Assembly (NCBI GenBank): GCA_007922305.1
Contig: ML677455.1
Coordinates: 889,021 to 953,020 of the forward strand
DNA: 64,000 bases
Direction of reading: 5' to 3'
Source of the DNA: Dermatemys mawii
Lineage: Eukaryota; Chordata; Testudines; Dermatemydidae
Each line of letters begins with the position of its first letter. Positions within the stretch are counted from its first letter, which is position 1. Positions 24,863 through 37,128 of the stretch are shown here, piece after piece. Below the pieces are notes generated by a model, which saw only the letters and a program-made list of their open reading frames with translations, had not been told where the DNA came from and ran no database searches. The translations under genes and the position numbers were made by a program.

Positions 24863-25870
24863 GAGATGGGTGTTGTCTGCATGCTTCTGGCACATCCTCC
24901 AATGTTTTCTCCCATGATTACCACAATGGGTAAGAGGGTTGAGTCTTGGGGGTCTCTGCAGAGGATTATTTCTGCGCTTCTACTTCTGGCTCCAACTGTA
25001 ACCAAGATATCAGGAAGAATGGAGGTGCACAGCAAAAAATGAAAGTCAGGCAACAATTTTAAAATCTCAGAAGTTTTTTGTTTGAATTTCAGGTTCTTGA
25101 TGGAGATGGGAGAAAGTTTGACAATGTTTGCAAAGCTGAAGGTCTGGGTCTAGATCAGAACTGTCCAAAAGCTCCAGGCTGTGCTAACCTGAGGTCCTGA
25201 TTAGGACCCATCGTATAGCTTTTATTTTATCCAAATCATTTTGTTCATCTCTAACTTTCACCCGCTCCCTTGACAATGACAGAGTCAATGTGTCTAATTC
25301 CCTTTCTTCACATGGTGAGGATGTAGCTAACTGATCTTAGCATTTAAATGATCATTCTGCCCTGCATTCTCATTCCTGCAGGCAGACATTCCCTGTCTCG
25401 TTCAGTAGCGGCTCTCTAGATTAACTGGCAATAATGCAAAATGTTAACAGCTGTGCACAACTATTGATGAGCATGTACAGTATTTAGCTGCAGTATTTGA
25501 AGCGGTTTGTTAATGGTGCAACACCATGTCAGTTTAAAGGAGGTTTTCCTGTATCATACCTTTGGCTATGTGATATTTTTATGCACATTGTGTTTTGTGT
25601 GTGATACTTATTGGCTCGTTCATTTATGCAAAGGGATCAGAAGAGCTGAGATCTCTCTTCCCTTTTTTTCCTCTTTTTTTTTTTTTTTAAACAGTGGCAC
25701 TAAGTTAGTATACTATCCAGGTAAACACTGATTAAAGAAATTCCTTTGGGAAGTAACTAGCATCCATGGAATGTCACATGGAAAATGCCTATTCTCCCAG
25801 ATGTTTTGTGGCTAGTAAGGAACAATGAAGAGGGTTTCTCTCTATATGTATGTTTATATAGCCCTCATGG

Positions 25871-26054
25871 AATATCAGGGTTGGAAGGGACCTCTGGAGA
25901 TCATCTAGTCCAACCCACTGCTCAAAGCAGGACCAATCCCCAATTAAATCATCCAACAGATTTTTGCCACATATCCCTAAATGGCCCCCTCACAGATTGA
26001 ATTCACAACCCTGGGTTTAGCAGGCCAATGCTCAAACCACTGAGCTATCCCCCC
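25871..26054 (-). mobile_element. tRNA-derived SINE with CR1 tail
   Basis: On the minus strand: an A box (TAGCTCAGTGG) at 26037-26047, tRNA-like text through gcattggcctgctaaaccca, a B-box region (GGTTGTGAATTCAATCT), then ggggccatttaggga and a CR1 3' end closing with ccaaccctgatatt. This is the tortoise Pol III/SINE arrangement. It ends with a tcccccca run at the 5' side. Confidence 0.88.
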
Positions 26055-26099
26055 ATCATTATAACAAAGAATCTCAGTCATTAATGGATCAGTATGCTT

Positions 26100-26480
26100 G
26101 AAAATATATTAGTTTCACCAACATCAAATCATTTAATGGGAATGGGTCTATTCTGATTAAATTTTCAATGGAAGAACATCAAAACTATTCATTTTTACTT
26201 TCTCAGTTCAGCGATGAAATATTTTATTCTGATAAGGTAAAAACATTTAGTTTCAACTTTACTGTGTCATTTTTACTTTTCTATTATTTAATATACATTT
26301 TATTATGCAATATTATAAATTATAATGTTTCAGCATTATCCAAATAAAATGTTTTTACCTTATCAAAAGTAAATAATTTGACATTATTGAAACAAAACAT
26401 TTGATGGTTCCAAATCATATTTTGGGGGGATATTTTATTCTATGGCAAATTTCAAAATTTAGACTTTTTGTTCTGATTTG
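26100..26480. repeat. AT-rich foldback-like repeat
   Basis: Contains facing words such as ttctgataaggtaaaaacat and aaatgttttt.accttatc; gaaacatttgatg and related motifs recur. Resembles the blocks at 33450-34110 and 60420-60850. Confidence 0.4.
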
Positions 26481-27852
26481 GAGTGAAAACAAATGCCATC
26501 GTTTCCATTTTCCAGCCAGCTGCATCAATGGATTTTATCCTTATAGCATCCCTCTGGGAATGCATTCTCCCCATGGTACCAGTGGGAAATTAATCTTCTC
26601 TCTGCCTCAAGCAAGTTGTGCTGGTCACACAGGACGGAGCAGGGATTTGAAGCCAGATGGATCAAATCATAAGCCAGTGTCCAATTTACTGGCCCATTCT
26701 CCCTACCACACCCCAGCCTTGCCCTGTGGCTGATGGCAGATGATGCTGGATTATAACTACTGGGAAGAACAAAATCCCAAACCCATCTACCTCCCGCTTG
26801 CAGCAGGAATTCTCTTCACCTTGCAGCTCTTCTCTTCTCCCTTCTGCCTCCCCCTGCTGCTATGTCTCAAATTTTCTTTGATATTGGGAAGCTGGAGAGG
26901 GCTTTCACTCAGGGAGCTTCCAGGAGCATGCAATACAGGTTCCTCAGTGCAGAATATTAGGCATGGATATACTCCTCCATATCCTCACTGTTAAGCAGTT
27001 ATGTATAAGAAAAGACCCCACAGGGCACAAATGAAAAGCTTTTTGCGCTGGCTGTGGCGTACAAGTGACAGAAAAAGCAGCTGTGTTTCAGTGAGAGCTG
27101 CCCACACATAGAAATTTGGCCTGGAGTAGTAGAGGTGGGTGGAAAAATATCACCCACTTTCTCTCAGAGCAGAAAACTGTTCCCCGTCTTTAGAAGCTGT
27201 GCTGCAGGAAAAGCAGAGAGCTCCCTTAATTCAAATGCAAGGTAGAGACTTTGTGCAAAGACAGAGAATAGACTGAGGATTAAAATTAAATGATGCGGGG
27301 GGGGGACCCAATACCTCAGTCTGGGGTGTGAATTGGTAGGCTGTTAGTGAATGCTGAGGACTAGTTTTTCAGATCCATGCCTTCAGCCGCATGAGGAAAG
27401 TGGGGTATGTAGCTGTAATTTGGTGTGTTCTCTTTTTGTATATTAACCATGGAACAGCGGTAGCTAAAATCTAACCATAAATTAAAATCCCATTCCTTTG
27501 AGGGATGTGTTCCCAGTGGCCGCTTAGTCATTTGCTGTTTCTGACCTTTCGAAATTTTAGGAAGGGCAAAATTAAGTTTGGGTAGGGAGTGTAAATTAGA
27601 TGGGGTCAGAATGAGTAATGAAAGATGATTAGATGTCTCTGGGGAATGGGTTGGATCTCTTAGGGATTACTTTCCAGACAGTTTAACACGGTTTTTATTA
27701 ATTATTATTATTAATTGAAATGTGTAGCTTTTGGAAGAATTTTTATATGATAGCTGGAATCTACTGAATTACATTTTGAACCATTATTCTCCTTAATGAA
27801 GTTTTCTTTGTTTGGAAATGTGAAATAAAAGTAACCTTGACTGAATGTGTTA

Positions 27853-28106
27853 AGTATCAGAGGAGTAACTGTGTTAGTCTGTATCCACACACAAAAAACC
27901 CCCGAGGAGTCCGGTGTCACCTTAAAGACTAACAGATGCATCTGAAGAATTTTTTATCCATGAAAGCTTATGCCCAAATAAATCTGTTGTCCGGTGGCAT
28001 CTTAAAGACTAACAGATTTATTTGGGCATAAGCTTTCATGGATAAAAAACCCACTTCTTCAGATGCATCTGTTAGTCTTTAAGGTGCCACTGGACTCCTG
28101 GTTGTT
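27853..28106. mobile_element. foldback element with near-perfect inverted arms
   Basis: The left half reads gtgttagtctgtatccac, gtcaccttaaagactaac, agatgcatctgaagaat, atccatgaaagcttatgcc; the right half repeats the last parts in reverse complement (gggcataagctttcatggat, cttcttcagatgcatctgtt, agtctttaaggtgccactgg). The centre around 27985-28015 is a second small palindrome. Same family as 16589-16758 and 54808-54862. Confidence 0.8.
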
Positions 28107-28366
28107 TTCTTAACTGAATGTTCAAGTTCTGGCTTTTGTACATGGGAGGCAAAGGGCCTGATTTTCATTTACACTAAATCCCTTTTAATCTGCTTTGTAG
28201 CGTAGATGTGCTTTGGTAGGGCCAATTTACACTTCCAGAGCAATGCAAGGAGGATGTAAAGAGGAATCAGGCCCAAAGTATGCATCTAGTAATATACACT
28301 CTGGAGCAACTTACTGAGATAACCATCCCTAGTAGCCAATGAAAAGCTGTTCTCTACTGTGTATTT

Positions 28367-28468
28367 GGCCTGGTCTACATGCAAAAATTTGGTCAATGTA
28401 GCTATGGTGCTCAGGGGTATGAAAAATGCCGATCAACCCCCTGGTGTAGATGCAACTAGGTCGATGGA
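28367..28468 (+). mobile_element. MITE fragment, TCTACAC family
   Basis: Ggcctggtctacatgcaaa, gctcaggggtatgaaaaatg, cctggtgtagatgcaactag; equals the first third of 40213-40492. Confidence 0.7.
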
Positions 28469-28560
28469 ATGATTTAGTTGGGGATTGATCCTGCTTTGAG
28501 CAGGGGGTTGGACTAGATGATCTCCCGAAGTCCCTTAACCCTGATAGTCTATGAGTCTAT
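28469..28560 (+). mobile_element. CR1 3'-end fragment
   Basis: Gatttagttggggattgatc, ctgctttgagcagggggttg, gactagatgatctcccgaag, ending in tagtctatgagtctatga. Directly followed by a second CR1 copy. Confidence 0.8.
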
Positions 28561-28952
28561 GAACTGGGCTTGTTTAGTCTGCAGAAGAAAAGAATGAGGA
28601 GGGATTTGATACTTGCTTTCATCTACCTGAAAAGAGGGTTCCAAAGAGGATGGATCTAGACTGTTCTCGGTGATACCAGATGACAGAACAAGGAGTAATG
28701 GTCTCAAGTTGCAGTGGGGAAGGTTTAGGTTGGATATTAGGAAAAACTTTTTTACTAGGAGGGTGGTGAAGCACTGGAATGGGTTACTTAGGGAGGTGGT
28801 AGAATCTCCTTCCTTAGAGATTTTTAAGGTCAGGCTTGACAAAACCCTGGCTGGGATGATTTAATTGGGGATTGGTCCTGCTTTGAGTAGGAGGTTGGAC
28901 TAGATGACCTCCTGAGGTCCCTTCCAACCCTGATATTTTATGATTCTATTTT
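28561..28952 (+). mobile_element. CR1 LINE, end of ORF2 and 3' UTR
   Basis: Clean copy: gaagaaaagaatgaggaggg, tgacagaacaaggagtaatg (translating to [12 protein letters not shown]), ttaggttggatattagga, gtgaagcactggaatgggtt, and the terminal ggactagatgacctcctgag with an atgattctat tail. The frame 28670-28864 is the ORF2 C-terminus ([19 protein letters not shown]). Confidence 0.92.
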
Positions 28953-29089
28953 CTCACCTACCTCTGAGAATCAATATCTGTATAAACTGCTTTGAATTTA
29001 TACAATGCTATATAAATGCAAAGTGAGTGTTGACTTTTTAATGGCAGATACTCTATGTTAGACTAGTGCTTGTAATATAGGATGGTTGT

Positions 29090-29400
29090 GTGTTTAAGGA
29101 ACTGGCCTGGGACTCACAAGATCTGATTAACTTCCCAGCTCTGCCACAGACTTCCTGAATGACCATGGATAACTCACTTAATCTTTAGACCTCAACTTCC
29201 CATCTGTAAAAGAAAATATTATTATCCCCATTTCTCCCATTCTTTGTCTTGTGTATGTTGAATCCTGTCCCAGTGTGCCAGTGCCTTGTGAATTGCATGA
29301 TCGGAGCCTCATTGTAAACTCTTCAGGGCAAGGACTCTCAAAGCTGTCTGAAGTCACTGGGAGTCTTGCCAGAGAGAATCAGGCTCCTTGTGCTTGAACA
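29090..29400 (+). mobile_element. MIR-like CORE-SINE
   Basis: Gggactcacaagatctgatt, cttcccagctctgccacaga, ctcacttaatctttagacct, cccatctgtaaaaga, then gcctcattgtaaactcttca and gggcaaggactctcaaagct. Confidence 0.7.
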
Positions 29401-30715
29401 GTGTTAGGCACAGTGAGGCCCTGAGCTCAGGTGAGGCCATTTCGTCTTATAATCAACCCCTGATTTACTGGCATCAGTCCTGCTCTCCTTTGGCATTCCT
29501 AGTGGTGATGATTTGTTTTAAGTTGGAAGATTTTTTTTTTTTTAGGTCAGAAAAAAATGGATTTATCCCCTGAGGTTAATAATAATAAAAACAAATAAAA
29601 ATAAACTCCTTTCTCAGACTTCTTGGAAAGGTTCTTTAAAAGAGTTCTTCTATTTGGTGCAGTGTTTCACTGGGAGGAAAAATAAGCTCTGGTACTGTGT
29701 TTCACAGCTGAGATCAATACTGCTTTTTTTCTTTTCTGGCATGTGGAGAGGCTGGCAGAATGGCTGGGCATGTGATCAGTTTTACAAGTGAAACCAGGGA
29801 TGCGGCTGGTGAACTAATGATACAAGGAAAAAAACACTGCTATCGCCTCTCTCAGTCTAAAGGAGATATAGCTTTTGTTGGACACAATTAATAATCAGGA
29901 TGAGTAGAATTTTCAAAAGTGCCTAACTGACTTAGAAAGTCAGATCCCAAAGGGAATGGTGACTCCAGAGTTTAGGCCCTTTGGAAAATACTTTGCAATT
30001 GTCTGGTCTGACGTGTTCAGAGTTGGGTGCCTAAAGTTAGGAACCTTATTTAGGCACTTAAATTCAAACAGCTTGATTTTTCGCAAGGTGCCACAGAAAT
30101 ACCATTGAAATTAATGGGAGTGGCATGTTCTCCAGATCCCTGAAAATCTGGCCATTTTTAGTTAAATACTTAAATATCAATACAATTGCCTAAATTTTAG
30201 GAACCCCCATTTGAAAAAAAAAATAGGAGTTAAAGAAGCCACCTAAATCTATTTCAGTCAGCACAATCACACAGAACTGCTGACTTAAATTTTTTTTCAC
30301 ACTTACAGTATTCAACAGATTGCTTCAGGAACGGTGTGTTAGAAGCAAGGTAAAGTAAGGTTTATACTGTGTTATAAGGCAAATCCAGCTAAGCAATTAA
30401 ACATGTGCTTAACCAAAAGTATGCACAAAGCAATCTCTCCATATCAAATCTCTCAAGTCTTGTCCTCAAGGGAAACCTGCACAGCACCTTCAATAGACAA
30501 GTGTAGGGGCTTAAATTAATAACTCTCTGGACACCTTAGACCATGGTTCAACAGAAACACCACATTTATGGCTCATTACAACAATTTGTAACGTACTCAC
30601 CCTCCTTTGTCCTATGACTGCATAGGAGTTAATTTCCCACTTCATTTTAACTGGCCTCATGCAACATGAGTTAGCCCCTATGTTTAACATTCTGTCCCAT
30701 CTTGTATTTAGCTGC

Positions 30716-30836
30716 ATCACTCTGAATACTTTTTCCAGATCTGAAGAAGAGCTCTCTGCAGCTCAGAAGCTTGTCCCTTCCATTAATAGAGGTTGGGCCA
30801 TTAGAAGAGATTATCTCACCCAATTTGTCTTTCACT
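30716..30836 (+). mobile_element. repeat with CTGAAGAA hairpin, family of 35961-36092
   Basis: Actctgaatactttttccag, atctgaagaagagctctctg, cagctcagaagcttgtccc, gaggttgggccattagaaga, gattatctcacccaattt. Shares every block with one arm and loop of 35961-36092. Confidence 0.7.
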
Positions 30837-30843
30837 TAGCATT

Positions 30844-30975
30844 AAACACATGAGCAGTCCCACTGAGTTAAGCACATGCTTATTTAGAAAAGCACTTAAG
30901 AATGGACTTAATCACCTGCTTAAAGTTATGCATATGCTTATGTACTTTGCTGCATTTGGGCCTAAAGTCTTGTGC
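30844..30975. repeat. palindromic MITE-like element
   Basis: Acacatgagcagtcccactg, gttaagcacatgcttattta, acctgcttaaagttatgcat, tactttgctgcatttgggcc. A further degraded copy may lie at 30365-30425. Confidence 0.6.
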
Positions 30976-31479
30976 TGTAAGACATTTCTGTAAAGATTAA
31001 ATCCTTTTCTCGTGAAGTCAATGGCAAAGCTCTTATTGACTTCAGTGGGACCAGGATCTGACCTAATGATTTTATTGGGTCTAATTGTCTGAAGGTGATG
31101 AGGATTTTGCCTACAAGATACTGTTGCTAGTGTAGGAAAGGAGAATGGAATTTTGAGGTTTAAATGTTAACATAGTCCAAATGGTACCATTTTACAGTCA
31201 CTTTGCACAACTGTGGAAGACTGCAAACCACTGGAGAATCAGGCCCCTACCTACTTGTCACCATTTTCACTCTGTCTACATTTTGCATTTCACTTACATA
31301 GGAGAGTGAATCTAAACAGGTCAGTATTGCTTTATTTTCAGTAATGATGTTTAGCGCTTATAAGATGGTTTACATTTTGAGAGTCCTATGCAAAATTTAA
31401 GGGTTCATGCACAGTCAAAGCTAATATTAAGTTCAAGAAGAGTTTAGTGTGGTCAGTACTCACAGGACCTGATCCTTAC

Positions 31480-31640
31480 TATTAATCCAGAAGGTAGTTT
31501 AGTATTATTGCCCTATTGCAGGTGGAGTAACTGAGTCACTGTGAGGTGAAGTGACTTGCTGAAGACTACAGTGTAAGGTGGTAACAGAGCCAGGATTAGA
31601 GAGGAACTGTTCCTAGAACCTAGCTTCATGATTTAATCCA
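31480..31640 (-). mobile_element. MIR-like CORE-SINE
   Basis: Ttattgccctattgcaggtg, gagtaactgagtcactgtga, gaagtgacttgctgaagact, aacagagccaggatta. Confidence 0.6.
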
Positions 31641-33449
31641 CTTTAACATGCTGCTTGAGAGTTAATTTCATCCCTGATTGACCTGTAGTAGCACCATGCT
31701 GTGCTCTTCAGGGTTCAGTATTTAAACACATTTCTGTTAATTAGTTTAGTAGTATATTTTATTCCCTCTTTACCCAAATCTAAATTTTGGGTCTAAAGTA
31801 TCTGATTGTCCCTTTAACTGTGGAGCTGTGGCTTCAAATCTCAAGATTTGTTTTCCTGAGCTCAGTTAATTATTAAAAATGAATTTAAATAATTAAGGTG
31901 CTCTACAGAGTCATCTATTTTTCAGCACTTTTGAGTGTTTGTAGTGCAGTCCTTTCAGTGGAGAAGAACTTTGATAAATCTCAGCGGCTTTGTAACCAGT
32001 ATCCTCCTGTCTTCAAAAAGCACATCTACTTGTTTCCATCAGTGATACCTGGTCATTAAACAGGTATTTTCCCCATCACTGATATTTCTATCTTATGCTT
32101 TGTTGTCAAAGGAAAATGCTAGCAGAAAGACAGAGCATGCTGAAGGAATTCTCTATGCACAGATCTTTTCATGGGCCTGTAGATACAGACCTCTGCCATG
32201 TCCAAACGACCATCCACCACCCATGCTTGATCTCCATGGGGCGTTCTCCTGGCTTGAAAGGAATAGAGACTAGGGAGAGGAGCATCGTCCCCTGCTCATT
32301 TTTCAGGGACTCTACTCAGGAATTAATGTTGCCTGAGACTGTATTACCAGCACAGGATAGCCCATCTGCATAGTGGAATCCCTATTTTAAGGGTGATTGT
32401 GGGGCTGCTGCCCATGGGAGAAGCCACCTCAGCATAGATCTGCCCTCGGCTGTGCTGAACAGGGCCCAAGGAAGATCTACAGAGATGAGCAAGGCAGGAC
32501 AGAGGTACAGGTTCAATGTACATATTGCCATGTGCCTCCAAGACCCCTGTGGATTAGGTGATCCATAAGATTTGGGGGCCAAACATCCAGAGAGCAAACC
32601 CTGCTAACCACATGGAAGAATTTGAAGGAAGCCTTGAAAGCTGAACAAAGACAGCTACTGATCTGTAGAGTCTTTCTGCTACCCATCAGGGCCCAATTCC
32701 TTGATAGCACCAGAATCCATACATTTGGAATGGTCCTAAAAAACCCACAAAAACAATTGCTCTTGAGTTTAAAGATAGATAAGTTCTTTCCCTGGTTTGT
32801 GATTGAGCAGTGGAGTGAAAAAAAGTCAATGACTAACAGGCCATCAATCACTGAACTATTTTAAAGTCAAATTGCAGGCCATGTAGTAAATTTTTTGTTG
32901 TTTGAGCCCCAGAGTGTTAGTCTTTGTAACAGGGATGTTAGGACATCCACATCACTTAAGTTGCTCCCAATAGTCAGGTTTGGTTTTACTGTTTCAGCCT
33001 CTACCAATGCAAGCAGACATTAATACTCTGCTCTCAGCAGCACTGATGTCAATCTCTCTCTGCTAACCCTATTGAAGTCAGTTGCCTCAGTCCTCACACT
33101 TCATACAGCTGAGGGGAGAAAGGAAACTCTGTGCCACTTTTCTACTCCTCTGATCCTTGCCATTGAGAGCTGATGTAGTGCAGTTTATGCCAATGGAGGT
33201 ATGTTGATTTTTGCTAGTTAAGGATCAGGTCTTCCACCTTTTGAATTGTGCATGGAAAAAAGAAGAAAAAAAAAAGAATCTGCTATGTTTAATCTCACTT
33301 TTACTAGGAAAAAAATCCAGTCATTTTAAAGTTAGAAGATTTTGTACCCAGTTGCTCTTGTATTCCTAACGTACCAAATGTACAAATTACTATATCACTA
33401 GTGTGTCATCAAATCAAGGAAATATAGGAGAGTAATAACTCTAATAGTA

Positions 33450-34110
33450 TATGTGGTCAGAATTTTTTTTTTAGTGGAAAATTAGATAAAAATGAAACAA
33501 TTTGCATTTTGGCAAAGTTTTCAGTGGAAATTTTCACCAATTCACTGAAAAAATGAACTCAACCCAAAAATTCAGGCAAAAACTGAGGAGAGGAATCAGT
33601 TTTTCAATGCAAAATCAAAAATTCTCAAAAAACCACACACTTTCCACATCAAAAAATTCATTTCCTTGAAAACCCAATTTTTCAGTCAGCTAAAGTTTCA
33701 ATAATAATTTTTCAACCAGGCCTGATTATTAATAGAGCTGACAGGAAAATAGTATTTTTTGTGGGGAAAAACATTAAAAAAAATATGATTTCAATGCCCC
33801 TCCAAATTAAATTTTTTTTAAAAAAAAAATTGAAATCCAAAAGAACACTGTTTAAAGTTTTGTTTTTTCCTTCCCTTTCTTCTGTAGTTTCATGTCTTCC
33901 AGTGACAAAAAGGAAAAATGGGGACAAAGGTGTCGGGGGGGGAAAGAGAAATAAGGGGCAAAAAGCCCAAATCGAAACATTTTGCGGTTTGGGTTTTTTC
34001 ATGGGGAAAAAAAAAAAAAACAAAAAAAGCCAGAAGATTGGGGCGGGGGAGTCTTTAAAACTTTGTTTCCCAAGAAAGGGCATTTTTCATCAAAAGTGTT
34101 TGGAATGAAA
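33450..34110. repeat. A/T-run-rich foldback-like repeat pair
   Basis: Dense runs of a and t with recurrent words (tcagtggaaattttcacc, caatttttcagtcagct, tttttcaaccaggcctga, catttttcatcaaaa). The open frames at 33712-34182 on both strands (KKKK/FFFF-rich) are products of these runs. Similar text occurs at 43263-43800 and 60420-60850. Confidence 0.55.
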
Positions 34111-34253
34111 GAATGGTTTTTTTTGTTCTACTTAGTATCAACATTGCTTACCCTTGGAATGTTTCTCTACATGATTCTATAGTATTTAAACATGGCAGAT
34201 ACATGGACATACATACACGGAGTTGCTGCGAGCCAAGATTGCAGTGTGCTGAG

Positions 34254-34281
34254 GAAAAAAAAAAAAAAAAAAAAAAAAAAA
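34254..34281. repeat. poly-A tract
   Basis: About 28 consecutive A, followed by tcacacagc. Confidence 0.9.
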
Positions 34282-34721
34282 TCACACAGCTTGGCACTCT
34301 GTCAGCTGCTGTCAGTCTCTCTTTTATGGGAGTGCTAAAAATTCATGAGGTTCACTCAATAAAAGAAGGAAAATGAATAATAATGATGATCCTGCTGCCA
34401 ATAAAATAATGGAAGCAGACAGATGCCGACAATGCTTCCTAGTGCGGCTGATGGGTGTGAGACAGGATGGCTCAGTGTGCCAGATTCTCCATTGTCCTGA
34501 TCCTTGTGAAAATGGTTATTCTGTCAGTATCTTACACCTACTTTGCACTGGTGTGAAATTTGGCAACAGAATCATCACCAGAAGATGGTGAGCCCAAGAC
34601 CCATCAGGGCAAATACTGACTGCTGGCACTTTGGTACAGTACTGTAGGAGATGCTACAATAACGGGTGACATCCTTTGAATCAGATTGATGTTGTACCAA
34701 AGTCCCTCCACTACAGAAAAA

Positions 34722-35158
34722 ATGGGGACAAATTGGAGAGTCCAGTGGAGGGCAATGGAAATTAGGAGCGGCTGACGGAACTGGCCTTAGTTTGCAGAAG
34801 AGAAGAATGAGGGGTGATTTGATAGCGGCTTTCAGCTACCTGAAAGGGGGTTCCAAAGAGGATGGATCTAGACTGTTCTCACTGGTAGCAGATGATAGAA
34901 CAAGGAGTAATGGTCTCAAGTTGCAGAGTGGGAGGTTAGGTTGGATATTAGGAAAAACTTTTTCACTAGGAGGGTGGTGAAGCACTGGAATGGGTTACCT
35001 AGGGAGATGGTGGAATCTCCTTCCTTAGAGGTTTTTAAGATCAGGCTTGACAAAGCCCTGGCTGGGATGACTCAGTTGGGGATTGGTCCTGCTTTGAGCA
35101 GGGGGTTGGACTAGATACCTCCTGAGGTCCCTTCCAACCCTGATATTCTGTGATTTTA
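34722..35158 (+). mobile_element. CR1 LINE, end of ORF2 and 3' UTR
   Basis: Same subfamily as 28561-28952: gaagagaagaatgaggggtg, gaaagggggttccaaagagg, agaacaaggagtaatggtct, gttgcagagtgggaggtta, ending ggactagatacctcctgagg and tattctgtgatttta. Confidence 0.92.
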
Positions 35159-35960
35159 CAGGTGCACAGCACTGGCAAAGTGGGCCCCTCCATGGATTTG
35201 CCTGTTTTAATCAGATGTTCTGGGCCCCCTCCTCAACTGGTTTAAATCAGCGTAGCTCCACTGAAGCCAATTTGCAGAAGTTGAGGATCTGGCCTCTACT
35301 TCTTGGTCCTTTTACTTATCTAGGATCAACCTCTGCTCTGTATTGTCACACTGTGGCTTGACGCAAGAGCCTTCATCTCTGCAGCTTAACTAGCCAAAGT
35401 AGCCTTCCCTGCAGCTCTGCGCTGTATCAGCTCACCCCCACCCTTTGCAATCTTACCTTAAATAATACATTGTCTCCCTTGTTCATGCCTCTTAATTTCT
35501 GTCTCCCTCTTCATGTTGCTTTATGACTATGGGACTTGACTTTTCCCTTATGCCTTGGAGAGCTGGACACTCCTCTGTCTTTGGAAGTCGACACTGAAAT
35601 CCCAGAGTTCCACAAGTAACTCCCACCTATAGGCTTGAATTAATTTGCCCTACAGTGTCATAGCACCATGCTTTCTGTATTTTATCCCACCTACTGCCTG
35701 GTCTCTATTATTTAGCTCTGTAAAGCAGTTTGGGATGCAGTTTATGCTGTATAAAACCACATTTTACTGTGTGGACTAGTGAGTTAGTTTTTAGTGTATT
35801 GACAGTTGCTACATGTCTATTTTATAATGTATCATTGTCCCTGGCACTATCCCTGCAAAATGTAATTGGCAGATATTGCAGGATCAGGGCTTGGAGGAAA
35901 TTTCTTTTAAGTCAAGTCAGCAGTTGTGAAAGGTGCAAGACTGACAGCCCCACAGGATGG

Positions 35961-36092
35961 CCAGGTGGGTGAGGTATTATCTTTTATTGGACCAACTTTT
36001 GTTGGTGAAAGAGATATGCTTTTGAGCTACGCAGGGCTCTTCTTCATCAGAAGTTGGGCCAATAAAAGATAATACCTCACCCATCTGGTCTC
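35961..36092. mobile_element. foldback element, 35-bp arms around a hairpin loop
   Basis: Left arm gtgggtgaggtattatcttt, tattggaccaactt; right arm aagttgggccaataaaagat, aatacctcacccatctgg, its reverse complement with few mismatches. The loop, read on the minus strand, begins CTGATGAAGAAGAGC and continues to GCTCAAAAGC. The family is common in turtles and crocodilians from memory; a Penelope-like origin is possible but unproven. Confidence 0.75.
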
Positions 36093-36116
36093 CCTAGTAG
36101 GGTGGGCTTGATGCCA

Positions 36117-36306
36117 TGGGGAGGGATAGCTCAACTGTTTGAACATTTGCCTGCTAAACCCAGGGTTATGTGTTCAATCCTTGAGGGGGGCCATTTAGGG
36201 ATATGGGGCAAAAAACTGTTTGGATGATTTAAGTAGGGATTAGTCCTGCTTTGAGTAGCAGGTTAGACTAGATGACCTCCTGAGGTCCCTTCCCACCCTG
36301 ATATTA
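36117..36306 (+). mobile_element. tRNA-derived SINE with CR1 tail
   Basis: A box TAGCTCAACTG at 36127-36137, then gcctgctaaacccagggtta, B box GTGTTCAATCC at 36170-36180, then ccatttagggatatggggc, and a CR1-type 3' end (ctgctttgagtagcaggtta, gactagatgacctcctgagg, ccctgatatt). Same family as 25871-26054; about 15% diverged from it by eye. Confidence 0.9.
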
Positions 36307-36924
36307 CATTACCCTTTAGAATGATGTTGTCTTCTACTTATCTCCCAAGCAGGAAGTATAACAGTAGCAATGCAAGATTACCCAGTAACACTGTCCCCAT
36401 TATTCTTCTGCTATGGATTTGTCCAGTAGTCAGATTATTCAATGCAAATGAAACTCCTGCCACTTCTAGCTCTTCTTTCTGTCTGCAGGTAGTTTGCAAA
36501 CTCATCCTGATTTCTGCAGGTTTATTTGTATTATTCACAAGTACTCACTAGATAGTTCAGACACACTTTCTTTTCTAGTATGCAAGTTTCTTCACAAACT
36601 GTTTGCTTCTTGAGTTTTGCTGTTTATAATCTCTGATGTCCGAGTTGTCTTCTGGTATTTTTTTCTGCTCTCTGTGTGGATGGCAAATAGTGAAGAAATG
36701 CAGTCACCAATGTGATTTTCTGTGTCAATAATCTTGTGTGCTAAAATCCAAGAAACTTTTGAAATTTTTTTACATATGTACAATAGCCATCTGAATACTT
36801 TGAAGTAAGATAGTTACTTATTATTTGTATTACAGGGAGCCTACAGGCCTCTGTGGAGATTAAGGTCCTATTGAGAATCTGCAGTTGATACACTAAATAT
36901 ATGGGATAAAGAAAGGATTATCAG

Positions 36925-37045
36925 CCCATGTTTTACAGAGAGTTAAGTGAAATGCCCAAGTCTTACAGGAAATAAGTAGCAGAGGCAGGAGCAGAGCCTA
37001 GCTGTATGGAGTCCCACTCCACTATCCTAACTACATGAGCCATCC
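36925..37045 (-). mobile_element. MIR-like CORE-SINE fragment
   Basis: Gttttacagagagttaagtg, aaatgcccaagtcttacagg, gcaggagcagagcctagctg, cactccactatcctaact. Confidence 0.55.
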
Positions 37046-37128
37046 TTCCAATGCTTTGTACAGATTTGTGATTTTATTTCTTCATTAGTTACTTTGTCAC
37101 CTCTCATGAGCACCCACGCCCAGGTTAA

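Noticed and set aside
33712..34182. Long K- and F-rich open frames on both strands
   Set aside because: Products of poly-A and poly-T runs in an AT-rich repeat.
36127..36180. tRNA-like A and B boxes
   Set aside because: Part of a SINE; the acceptor stem and anticodon arm do not form a functional tRNA.
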